Origin: Burkholderiales bacterium
GTDB taxonomy: Bacteria > Pseudomonadota > Gammaproteobacteria > Burkholderiales > Burkholderiaceae_C
Length of the DNA: 11,892 nt
Reading direction: 5' to 3'
Assembly (NCBI GenBank): GCA_947448105.1
Contig: CANFNE010000053.1
Coordinates: forward strand, 1-11,892
The notes beneath the pieces are model-generated. The model was not told where the DNA came from. It saw nothing but the letters and a program-made list of their open reading frames with translations, and did no database searches. Shown piece by piece: positions 1-5,754 of this stretch. Positions within the stretch are counted from its first letter, which is position 1; every line of letters starts with the position of its first letter. Made by a program: the position numbers and the translations under genes.

Positions 1-1
1 C

Positions 2-1138
2 GCGCGCGTGCAATGCGGCGTGCGCAACCTGGCCATCAGCGAGGCCGCAGCGCCCCATGGCCTGTACTACGCGCCCGACCCGTCAAGCCAGATCGCCTGC
101 ACCATCGGCGGCAACGTGGCAGAGAACTCGGGCGGCGTGCACTGCCTGAAATATGGCCTGACCTTGCACAACGTGCTGCAGGTGCGCGGCCTGACCATTG
201 AAGGCGAGCCCATTACCTTTGGCGCCCAGGCGCTGGACGCGCCGGGCTACGACCTGATGAGTGTGGTGGTGGGCAGCGAAGGCATGCTGGCCGTCACATT
301 GGAGGTGCTGGTCAAGCTCGTGCCCAAGCCGCAACTCGCGCGCTGCATCATGGCCAGTTTTGACGACGTGCGCAAAGCCGGTGAAGCGGTGGCGGCGGTG
401 ATTGCCGCAGGCATCATTCCGGCCGGGCTGGAGATGATGGACAAGCCCATGACCGCAGCGGTAGAAGACTTTGTGCACGCCGGCTATGACCTGAGCGCTG
501 CGGCGATTCTGCTGTGCGAGAGCGATGGCACGGTGGAAGAAGTGGAAGAAGAGATTGGGCGCATGAGCGAGGTGCTGCGCAAGTTTGGCGCTACCGCCAT
601 CGCGGTGAGCCAAAGCGAGGCCGAGCGCCTGCGCTTTTGGAGCGGTCGCAAAAACGCCTTTCCCGCCAGCGGGCGCATCAGCCCCGATTACATGTGCATG
701 GACAGCACTATTCCGCGCAAGCGCCTGGCCGACATCTTGTTGGCTATTTCTGAGATGGAAAAAAAGTACCAGCTGCGCTGCGCCAACGTGTTTCATGCGG
801 GTGACGGCAACTTGCATCCCCTGATCTTGTTTGATGCCAATGACCCGGACCAGTTGCACCGCTGCGAGCTGTTTGGTGCCGATATTCTGGAAACCAGCGT
901 GGCCATGGGCGGCACGGTCACCGGCGAGCACGGCGTGGGCGTGGAAAAACTCAACAGCATGTGCGTGCAGTTCAGCCCGCAAGAAAACGAACAAATGTTC
1001 GCCATCAAGCGCGCGTTTGACCCGCAAGGCCTGCTCAACCCCGGCAAGGTGATTCCCACCCTGCAGCGCTGTGCCGAGTACGGCAAGATGCTGGTGCGCG
1101 GCGGGCAGCTCAAGCACCCGGATTTGCCGCGGTTTTAG
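2..1138 (+). CDS. glcD: Glycolate oxidase FAD-linked subunit GlcD, 5'-truncated by window edge
   Basis: This is the C-terminal part of an FAD-linked oxidase of the GlcD/D-lactate dehydrogenase family, which oxidises glycolate to glyoxylate with GlcE and GlcF. About 378 codons are present and the frame is open at the left edge; full GlcD is near 500 residues, so roughly the first quarter (start of the FAD-binding PCMH domain) lies outside. Visible family signatures are the end of the FAD domain (TIGGNVAENSGG at about residues 35-46; VVGSEGMLAV at about 88-97) and the C-terminal FAD-oxidase domain, with HAGDGNLHP at about 265-273, TGEHGVG at about 307-313 and the closing FDPQGLLNPGKV. The stop is TAG at 1136-1138. 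No glcE or glcF follows: the next gene on this strand is matB after a repeat-filled gap. Close paralogues (D-lactate or D-2-hydroxyglutarate dehydrogenases) share these motifs, so the substrate is likely but not proven. Confidence 0.9.
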   Translation, partial: ARVQCGVRNLAISEAAAPHGLYYAPDPSSQIACTIGGNVAENSGGVHCLKYGLTLHNVLQVRGLTIEGEPITFGAQALDAPGYDLMSVVVGSEGMLAVTLEVLVKLVPKPQLARCIMASFDDVRKAGEAVAAVIAAGIIPAGLEMMDKPMTAAVEDFVHAGYDLSAAAILLCESDGTVEEVEEEIGRMSEVLRKFGATAIAVSQSEAERLRFWSGRKNAFPASGRISPDYMCMDSTIPRKRLADILLAISEMEKKYQLRCANVFHAGDGNLHPLILFDANDPDQLHRCELFGADILETSVAMGGTVTGEHGVGVEKLNSMCVQFSPQENEQMFAIKRAFDPQGLLNPGKVIPTLQRCAEYGKMLVRGGQLKHPDLPRF

Positions 1139-1161
1139 TTTCCCCCCACTCTCCCCCCCAG

Positions 1162-1192
1162 CCCCTCTCTCGCCCAGCGGGCGACAGAGGGG
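1162..1192. repeat. Left GC hairpin of the composite element
   Basis: The 14-base arms 1162-1175 and 1179-1192 pair at 13 of 14 positions around a 3-base loop (AGC), the single mismatch being C1169/C1185. It starts 23 bases after the glcD stop. There is no T-run after the stem (GGCCAACA follows), so it is not a standard intrinsic terminator, although it could stabilise the 3' end of the glcD transcript. Confidence 0.7.
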
Positions 1193-1325
1193 GGCCAACA
1201 GCCACATTTGGTTTTGTCGCGCTGGCTAGGCTTTTACCGGCGCAACCTTTGGTGCTCAGCGAACGTCCAAAAAGTGGTCAGTGGTGCGGTAGCCGAAGCG
1301 AAAAAACCAAATGTGGCTGTTCGCT

Positions 1326-1358
1326 CCCCCTTTCCGCCCCGGGCGGGTGGAAAGGGGG
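1326..1358. repeat. Right GC hairpin of the composite element
   Basis: The arms 1326-1339 and 1345-1358 pair over 14 positions, including one G-T wobble, around a 5-base loop. It mirrors the left hairpin in size and in its 4-base distance from the adjoining 24-base arm, which is why both are read as parts of one element. Confidence 0.65.
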
Positions 1359-1381
1359 CCGGGGGGATGCGGGGGGCACTC

Positions 1382-1409
1382 ACCAAGCACCAAGCACTAA
1401 GCACTAAGC
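1382..1409 (+). repeat. Four tandem copies of a 7-base unit (ACCAAGC/ACTAAGC)
   Basis: Four consecutive heptamers, two ACCAAGC then two ACTAAGC, lie immediately right of the composite element and 84 bases before the matB start. This may be a simple slippage tract or a remnant of the element's boundary. Nothing in the sequence ties it to regulation. The remainder, 1410-1493, holds no recognisable promoter boxes. Confidence 0.7.
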
Positions 1410-1493
1410 GCAAAAGTTATTCTCTGTACCATGCCAGCTTTGCCCGCGCAGCCTGCGCGGCGCGGATTTGTCTGAACTACCCCAATCTGTCTG

Positions 1494-3035
1494 ATGGCCC
1501 AACACAACCTCTTTGCTGCCCTGCGCGCAGCTTTCCCCAAAGACTTGGACAGCACGGCGGTCGAGACCGACGCTGGCTTGCTGTATTCCTGGCGCGACCT
1601 GGACCGCGCCACCGCCATGGTGGCCAATTTGCTGCAGTCGCTCGATCTGCCTGCGGGCAGCCGCATTGCCGCCCATACCGAAAAATCGGTCGAAGCCATG
1701 GTTTTGTACCTGGCCACGCTGCGCGCAGGCTTTGTGTATTTGCCGCTGAACACCGCCTACCAAAGCGCCGAGGTGGAATACTTTGTTGGCAACGCCGAGC
1801 CCGCTGTGGTGGTGTGTGCCAGCCGCAACTTTGGCTGGGTGAGCAAGATCGCGTTCCAGGCCGGCACGCAGTACGTCTTTACCCTGGACGAGGACCGCAG
1901 CGGCAGCTTGCTGGAGCGCGCCGCGATGCACAGCGATGTGCATACCGTGGCGCCGTGCCAGGCCAATGACGTAGCCGCCATCGTCTACACCAGCGGAACT
2001 ACCGGGCGCAGCAAGGGCGCCATGCTCAGCCACGGCAATCTGCTGAGCAACGCGCTGGTGCTCAAAGACTACTGGGGCTGGAGGTCGGGCGACGTGCTCA
2101 TCCACGCGCTGCCCATCTTCCATGTGCACGGCTTGTTTGTGGCCATCCATGGCGCGCTGCTCAATGGCAGCAAGATGGTGTGGCTGAACAAATTCGACCC
2201 CAAGGCGGTGCTGGCGCACATGGCACGTGCCACGGTGTTCATGGGCGTGCCCACGCTGTACGTGCGCCTGTTGGCCGAACCGGGCCTGACGCCATCGGCC
2301 ACCGGAGTCATGCGTTTGTTCATCTCCGGCTCGGCACCGCTGCTGCTGGAAACGTTCAATGACTGGACGGCACGCACCGGCCACACCATCTTGGAGCGCT
2401 ACGGCATGAGCGAGACGGTGATGCTCACCTCCAACCCCTGTACCGCCGACGCGCGTTTTCAGAACCAAAGCGAACGCCGGGGCGCCACGGTGGGCTTCCC
2501 CTTGCCAGGCGTGGAATTGCGCGTGGCGGGCGATGGCGACGCGCCCCTGCCGATGGGCGAGATTGGCGGCATCCAGGTGCGCGGCCCCAATGTGTTTGCC
2601 GGCTACTGGCGTATGCCCGAGAAGACGGCTGAAGAATTTACCGCCGACGGCTTTTTCAGAACCGGCGACGTAGGCAAAGTGGACGCGCGCGGTTACGTGC
2701 ACATCGTGGGGCGCAGCAAAGACCTGATCATCAGCGGCGGCTACAACGTCTATCCGGCAGAGATTGAGGGCTATATCAACGCGCTGCCCGGTGTGGCCGA
2801 GAGCGCTCTGGTGGGCGTGCCGCACCCGGACTTTGGCGAAGTGGGAGTGGCCGTGGTGATTGCCAAGGCCGGCGCGCAGCCGCAGCCCGGCGCCATCGTG
2901 GCTGCGCTAAAAAAACAACTGGCCAATTTCAAAATCCCCAAGCACTGCGTGCTGGTGACCGAGCTGCCGCGCAACGCCATGGGCAAGGTGCAAAAAAACC
3001 TGCTGCGCGCGCAATACCAGGCGCTGTTTTCCTGA
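1494..3035 (+). CDS. matB: Malonyl-CoA synthetase (malonate--CoA ligase, MatB family)
   Basis: A 513-residue adenylate-forming enzyme (ANL superfamily) that converts malonate, ATP and CoA to malonyl-CoA in the cytoplasm via malonyl-AMP. The large N-terminal domain carries the P-loop-like YTSGTTGRSKG (165-175), the HALPIFHVHGLF region, RLFISGSAPL and the ERYGMSE motif (301-307). RTGD ends at Asp392, the hinge is near GRSKD (Arg407-Asp410), and the C-terminal adenylation lysine is Lys498 in PRNAMGKVQKN. Long stretches match what I recall of Rhodopseudomonas palustris MatB (TEKSVEALVLYLAT, FISGSAPL, PRNTMGKVQKN), and the length is normal. This supports malonate over acetate, fatty acids or aromatic acids; methylmalonate is a possible secondary substrate. 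No malonyl-CoA decarboxylase (matA) or malonate transporter (matC) is adjacent. The Shine-Dalgarno before 1494 is weak, but the N-terminus aligns with the family. An aminotransferase gene follows after 20 bases. Confidence 0.92.
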   Translation: MAQHNLFAALRAAFPKDLDSTAVETDAGLLYSWRDLDRATAMVANLLQSLDLPAGSRIAAHTEKSVEAMVLYLATLRAGFVYLPLNTAYQSAEVEYFVGNAEPAVVVCASRNFGWVSKIAFQAGTQYVFTLDEDRSGSLLERAAMHSDVHTVAPCQANDVAAIVYTSGTTGRSKGAMLSHGNLLSNALVLKDYWGWRSGDVLIHALPIFHVHGLFVAIHGALLNGSKMVWLNKFDPKAVLAHMARATVFMGVPTLYVRLLAEPGLTPSATGVMRLFISGSAPLLLETFNDWTARTGHTILERYGMSETVMLTSNPCTADARFQNQSERRGATVGFPLPGVELRVAGDGDAPLPMGEIGGIQVRGPNVFAGYWRMPEKTAEEFTADGFFRTGDVGKVDARGYVHIVGRSKDLIISGGYNVYPAEIEGYINALPGVAESALVGVPHPDFGEVGVAVVIAKAGAQPQPGAIVAALKKQLANFKIPKHCVLVTELPRNAMGKVQKNLLRAQYQALFS

Positions 3036-3055
3036 ACCCGTCCTACAAAGAGCCC

Positions 3056-4246
3056 ATGCGCCACACCATCCAAAACCTCGAAGAATCGCAAATCCGCGAA
3101 GTGGCCAACGCCGGCCTGGGCCGCAGCGACGTGCTGGCCTTTTGGTTTGGCGAGAGCGACGAGGTCACGCCCGACTTCATCCGCCAAGCTGCCATTGAAT
3201 CGCTGCAGCGCGGTGAAACCTTTTATGCCCACAACCTGGGCTTGCCCGAGCTGCGCCACGCCATTGCCAGCGCCATGACGGCCCAACACGCCAGCCACCC
3301 CGGCGCCACCCCGATTGCCATGGAACGCATCGCCGTGACCACCGGCGGCGTCAACGCGCTGATGTTGGCGGTGCAGGCGCTGGTGGACGCGGGCGATGCG
3401 GTGGTGGCCGTTACCCCCGTGTGGCCCAACCTGACGGCGCAGGCGCTGATCATGGGCGCCAAGCTGCGCACCGTGGCGCTCACGCCGCAAAGCACCGGGC
3501 CGCAGGCCGGCGCCTGGACGCTGGATTTGCCGCGGCTGCTGGAGGGCATCACCCCCGGCACCAAGCTGCTGATCCTGAACGCCCCCAACAACCCCACCGG
3601 CTGGACCCTGAGCCGCGACGAACAGACCGCCATCCTGGCCCACTGCCGCCGCACCGGCACCTGGATTTTGGCCGACGAGGTGTACGAGAACCTGTACTAC
3701 GCCCCCAGCGCCAACGCTTGCGCGCCCAGTTTTCTGGACATCGCTGCGCCTGAAGACCGGCTCGTGGTGGTGCACAGTTTTTCCAAAAGCTACCTCATGA
3801 CCGGCTGGCGCCTGGGCTGGCTGGTGATGCCGCCCTCCATGACGTCGGCCATGGGCAAGTTGGTGGAGTTCAACACCTCGTGCGCCAGCGTGTTTACCCA
3901 GCGCGCAGGCATCGTGGCGCTGGAGCGCCGAGACGAGGTCACGCCCCGTGTGGTGGCCCACCTCACAACCTGCCGCGACACCCTGATCACCGCGCTGCGC
4001 ACCCTGCCAGACGTGCAGGTGGCGCTGCCCCTGGGCGGCATGTACGCCTTCTTTCAGCTGCCCGGCCACAGCGATTCATTGGCCACCGCCAAGCGACTGG
4101 TGGCCGAGGCCGGCCTGGGCCTGGCGCCCGGCAGCGCCTTTGCCCCTGAGGCGGCGGGCTGGCTGCGCTGGTGCTTTGCGTCCAAAGACCTCGGAAGGTT
4201 GACGCAGGGGGTGGACCGGCTGGGGGCGTGGTTGCGGCGGGGGTGA
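3056..4246 (+). CDS. Pyridoxal-phosphate aminotransferase, class I/II
   Basis: A 396-residue cytoplasmic fold-type I aminotransferase that moves an amino group between an amino acid and a 2-oxo acid. Conserved landmarks are in the expected order: TTGGVNAL near 97-104 (cofactor phosphate region), NAPNNPTG with the NPTG motif at 179-182, ADEVYE with PLP-ring Asp207 and Tyr210, the Schiff-base Lys244 in SFSKSYLMTGWRLGW, and C-terminal Arg371 (WLRWCF), which should bind the substrate carboxylate. Length is typical of the aspartate/aromatic aminotransferase-like I-gamma group. The substrate cannot be read from the sequence. It starts 20 bases after matB with a weak AAAGAG ribosome site at about 3047-3052, so co-transcription is likely; no malonate-linked transamination is implied by family knowledge. 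The end of the gene is very G-rich. Confidence 0.88.
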   Translation: MRHTIQNLEESQIREVANAGLGRSDVLAFWFGESDEVTPDFIRQAAIESLQRGETFYAHNLGLPELRHAIASAMTAQHASHPGATPIAMERIAVTTGGVNALMLAVQALVDAGDAVVAVTPVWPNLTAQALIMGAKLRTVALTPQSTGPQAGAWTLDLPRLLEGITPGTKLLILNAPNNPTGWTLSRDEQTAILAHCRRTGTWILADEVYENLYYAPSANACAPSFLDIAAPEDRLVVVHSFSKSYLMTGWRLGWLVMPPSMTSAMGKLVEFNTSCASVFTQRAGIVALERRDEVTPRVVAHLTTCRDTLITALRTLPDVQVALPLGGMYAFFQLPGHSDSLATAKRLVAEAGLGLAPGSAFAPEAAGWLRWCFASKDLGRLTQGVDRLGAWLRRG

Positions 4247-4311
4247 GGCGTGTGTGGTGGCTCGCCTGACGATTTCAAAGGTAATAACGCCCTCAGGATT
4301 TGCAATGATTT

Positions 4312-4316
4312 GGAGG
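4312..4316 (+). promoter_or_regulatory. Shine-Dalgarno GGAGG before candidate small ORF
   Basis: GGAGG sits five bases before the ATG at 4322. It is a strong ribosome site in a stretch with no other recognised gene and is the main reason for proposing the short ORF. Confidence 0.45.
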
Positions 4317-4321
4317 CGGTA

Positions 4322-4465
4322 ATGGGGCACAGGCATGACCCCTGTGTTTACTACACACGGCTGTCCGTGAAGCACTTCAGGGATACAGGGGAATCGCTGC
4401 CATGGTGGAAATTCACGGCGAAGGGCAAGGCGGATTTGGCATTGAACGCGAGGAGCAAATCATGA
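4322..4465 (+). CDS. Candidate 47-codon ORF coupled to the VOC gene
   Basis: An unrecognised short ORF. In its favour: a good ribosome site (GGAGG, 4312-4316) at proper spacing, and a TGA stop at 4463-4465 that overlaps the downstream ATG (4462) as ATGA, a common translational-coupling arrangement. Against it: the product has no known motif (it includes CVYYTRLSVKHF and a WWKF run), the length is small, and its first 60 bases can instead fold into hairpins (4328-4346 and 4356-4369). The frame can be extended upstream to a GTG at 4250, giving 71 residues. It could be a real small protein, a leader ORF that controls VOC translation, or a decayed gene fragment in a foreign patch. Confidence 0.3.
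   Translation: MGHRHDPCVYYTRLSVKHFRDTGESLPWWKFTAKGKADLALNARSKS
4328..4369 (+). other. Two adjacent small hairpins upstream of the VOC gene
   Basis: CACAGG 4328-4333 pairs perfectly with CCTGTG 4341-4346 (7-base loop), and CACGG 4356-4360 pairs with CCGTG 4365-4369 (4-base loop). A third short pairing, TGAA/TTCA, overlaps at 4368-4379. Together they could form a structured leader that influences access to the VOC ribosome site about 80 bases downstream. The stems are short, so chance is not excluded. Confidence 0.35.
4451..4455 (+). promoter_or_regulatory. Shine-Dalgarno AGGAG that fixes the VOC start
   Basis: AGGAG lies six bases before ATG 4462. It selects that start over the in-frame ATG at 4402, which has no ribosome site and would add 20 residues not expected in this family. 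Confidence 0.65.
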
Positions 4466-4851
4466 GATTCGGTTACACCATCGTTTATGTCCCTGATGTA
4501 CTTGCGTCTGTAGAGTTCTTTGAAAGGGCATTTGGATTAAAGCGGCGCTTCGTTCACGAATCGGGCTACGGCGAAATGGACACCGGTGCGACTGCACTGG
4601 CGTTCGCAACCCATGACCTTGGCGCATCCAATCTGCCCGGTGGTTATGTCAAGGCGAGTAATTCAGGAGAACCGCTGGGCATGGAGATTGCGCTTGTCAC
4701 AGACGATGTCGCAGCAGCGCATGCCAAGGCACTGGCTGAGGGAGCAGCGTCCATTAAGGAGCCTCTCTTGAAACCGTGGGGTCAGACCGTTTCCTATGTC
4801 CGCTGTCCTGATGGGACGCTCGTCGAAATTTGCTCGCCGGTTGTAAGCTAA
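4462..4851 (+). CDS. VOC superfamily (glyoxalase/bleomycin-resistance fold) protein
   Basis: A 129-residue protein with two beta-alpha-beta-beta-beta modules. The first begins GYTIVYVPDVLASVEFFERAF (about 4-24), the second MEIALVTDDVAAAHAKALAEGA (74-95), and it ends with the family-typical CPDGTLVEI (115-123). The fold usually holds a divalent metal and acts as a glyoxalase, dioxygenase, epimerase or antibiotic-binding protein. The usual histidine of the first strand is not seen (Thr6 occupies about that place), while Glu75 and Glu122 are candidate ligands, so it may not be a classical glyoxalase I. Start chosen from the AGGAG at 4451-4455. Its base composition and codons (ATT, GTA, TTA, AGG, CTT) are less GC-biased than those of its neighbours, suggesting recent acquisition. 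Substrate unknown. Confidence 0.8.
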   Translation: MRFGYTIVYVPDVLASVEFFERAFGLKRRFVHESGYGEMDTGATALAFATHDLGASNLPGGYVKASNSGEPLGMEIALVTDDVAAAHAKALAEGAASIKEPLLKPWGQTVSYVRCPDGTLVEICSPVVS

Positions 4852-4992
4852 AAAAGGAAGCTCGTACGCGCGAAATCAGAGGACTCCTTGCGCTGCATCA
4901 CCGACTCCCAAGGCGCCGCGACGACTGTCCGCAACGGGTCGCTGCTGCCGTCACTGCGGGCCCTGCGGTACTAAGGGGGTGGCCAGCGATTT

Positions 4993-5022
4993 GGCTTGGC
5001 CTCAGGCCTGGTCAGCCTTTTT
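4993..5022 (+). terminator. Possible intrinsic terminator after the VOC gene
   Basis: GGCC 4998-5001 is off by one base from a perfect register but GGC-CTCA-GGCC pairing (about 4998-5008) inside outer GGCT (4993-4996) and AGCC (5014-5017) forms an asymmetric hairpin, followed at once by five T residues (5018-5022). The inner asymmetry weakens it. The rest of 4852-5061 has no supported gene; the VOC frame stays open for 40 codons past its stop, to TAA 4972-4974, without recognisable content. Confidence 0.35.
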
Positions 5023-5061
5023 CTACCTACTCTGTGGTAATTTCAGCCGTGTTCGCACCCT

Positions 5062-5754
5062 ATGACCACCCCACCCTTAGCAGCCCCGCTCGCCCAAATC
5101 GAAGCCGCCTTGCGCCCCCTGGCCGATGCGCAGCAAGCGGTGCCCATGCGCGCATACATGCTGAACCAGTTCGCGTTTTTGGGCATCCGCGCCACCGCGC
5201 GCCGCCAGGCTTTACGCGGCTTGCCCAAGTTGAGCGCCTGGGCTGCGCCCGATCTGCTGGCGCTGGCCGACAAGCTGTGGGATTTGCCCGAGCGTGAGTT
5301 CCAGTACGTGGCGGTGGACTTGCTAGCCAAATTCCACCGTCAGCTTAGCCCGGACAACCTGGCGCACCTGTTGCAATTGGTGCAGCGCAAGCCCTGGTGG
5401 GATACGGTGGACGGGCTGGCCGGTGTGGTGGGCGATATCTTGTTGCGCGCGCGCCTGGATCAGCCCGAAGTGCAGCGCGCCATGGACGCCTGCCTGGGCC
5501 ACCCCAGCCTGTGGGTGCGCCGCGTGGCCATGCTGCACCAGCTGGGCTGGAAGGCGCACACCGATGAGGCGCGGCTGCTGCACTATGCGCTTGCGCTGGC
5601 CCCGGAGACTGAATTCTTCATTCGCAAAGCCATTGGCTGGGCGCTGCGCGACCATGCCCGCACCCGGCCCGAGGCAGTGCGCGCCTTTTTGGCGCAGCAC
5701 GCACAAAGTCTTTCGGGCCTGACGCGCCGCGAGGCGGGCAAACACCTGGACTGA
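5062..5754 (+). CDS. alkD: DNA alkylation repair protein, AlkD-like DNA glycosylase
   Basis: A 230-residue, wholly alpha-helical HEAT-like repeat protein of the AlkD family, which removes N3- and N7-alkylated purines from DNA without base flipping. The active-site landmarks are present: the PWWDTVD motif with Trp112/Trp113, Asp114 and Asp117 (the Asp of VD corresponds to the catalytic Asp of Bacillus cereus AlkD by recollection), WVRR with Arg153/Arg154, and FIRKAIGWALRD with Trp193. Length matches the family (about 220-240). The ATG at 5062 has no clear Shine-Dalgarno, but the next in-frame ATGs at 5146 and 5158 would remove conserved N-terminal helix. Its stop TGA (5752-5754) shares the A with the start of the next gene, so the two are probably translationally coupled. 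No Ada box or adjacent adaptive-response gene is visible. Confidence 0.87.
   Translation: MTTPPLAAPLAQIEAALRPLADAQQAVPMRAYMLNQFAFLGIRATARRQALRGLPKLSAWAAPDLLALADKLWDLPEREFQYVAVDLLAKFHRQLSPDNLAHLLQLVQRKPWWDTVDGLAGVVGDILLRARLDQPEVQRAMDACLGHPSLWVRRVAMLHQLGWKAHTDEARLLHYALALAPETEFFIRKAIGWALRDHARTRPEAVRAFLAQHAQSLSGLTRREAGKHLD

Larger units (their letters stand above)
1141..1378. repeat. Composite inverted-repeat element (paired REP-like hairpins / MITE-like)
   Basis: A nearly symmetric palindromic element fills most of the gap between glcD and matB. From outside inward on each side there is a C-run/G-run block (1142-1160 and 1359-1376), a GC hairpin (1162-1192 and 1326-1358), a 4-base spacer (1193-1196 and 1322-1325) and a 24-base arm (1197-1220 and 1298-1321). 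The two arms are reverse complements with a single mismatch. GGCTA at 1224-1228 pairs with TAGCC at 1290-1294, extending the symmetry into the 77-base centre. There is no transposase ORF, and I see no flanking target duplication that I would trust. It resembles a REP doublet (BIME/REPIN) or a non-autonomous MITE. Transcribed through, it would fold into a long hairpin that could protect or end the glcD mRNA. Confidence 0.75.

Noticed and set aside
1162..1192. Intrinsic terminator for glcD
   Set aside because: The stem is strong but there is no T-run after it, and a mirrored copy lies 134 bases on, so it is better explained as part of the repeat element.
83..1207. 374-codon minus-strand open frame antisense to glcD
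   Set aside because: Repetitive His/Ala/Gly content with no domain; its start lies in the intergenic repeat.
1208..1969. Plus-strand open frame running from the repeat element into matB
   Set aside because: It begins inside the inverted-repeat element and then follows the wrong frame of matB; no motif or ribosome site.
1404..2825. 473-codon minus-strand open frame antisense to matB
   Set aside because: It is His/Gln/Ala/Gly-rich low-information sequence with no family motif, as expected from the complement of a GC-rich gene; the plus strand has a complete MatB.
2771..4069. 432-codon minus-strand open frame antisense to the aminotransferase
   Set aside because: Same shadow composition; the plus-strand frame has every aminotransferase landmark, including the PLP lysine.
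4247..4274. Terminator after the aminotransferase gene
   Set aside because: An imperfect 8-base pairing at the gene end has a 12-base loop and no T-run.
4840..4980. Integron attC site after the VOC gene
   Set aside because: The position and the lone VOC gene invited the idea, but I find no GTTRRRY core paired with RYYYAAC at suitable spacing.
4830..5297. Plus-strand open frame spanning the VOC-alkD gap
   Set aside because: Begins in the VOC tail and ends inside alkD in another frame; Arg/Ala/Pro-rich and without motifs.
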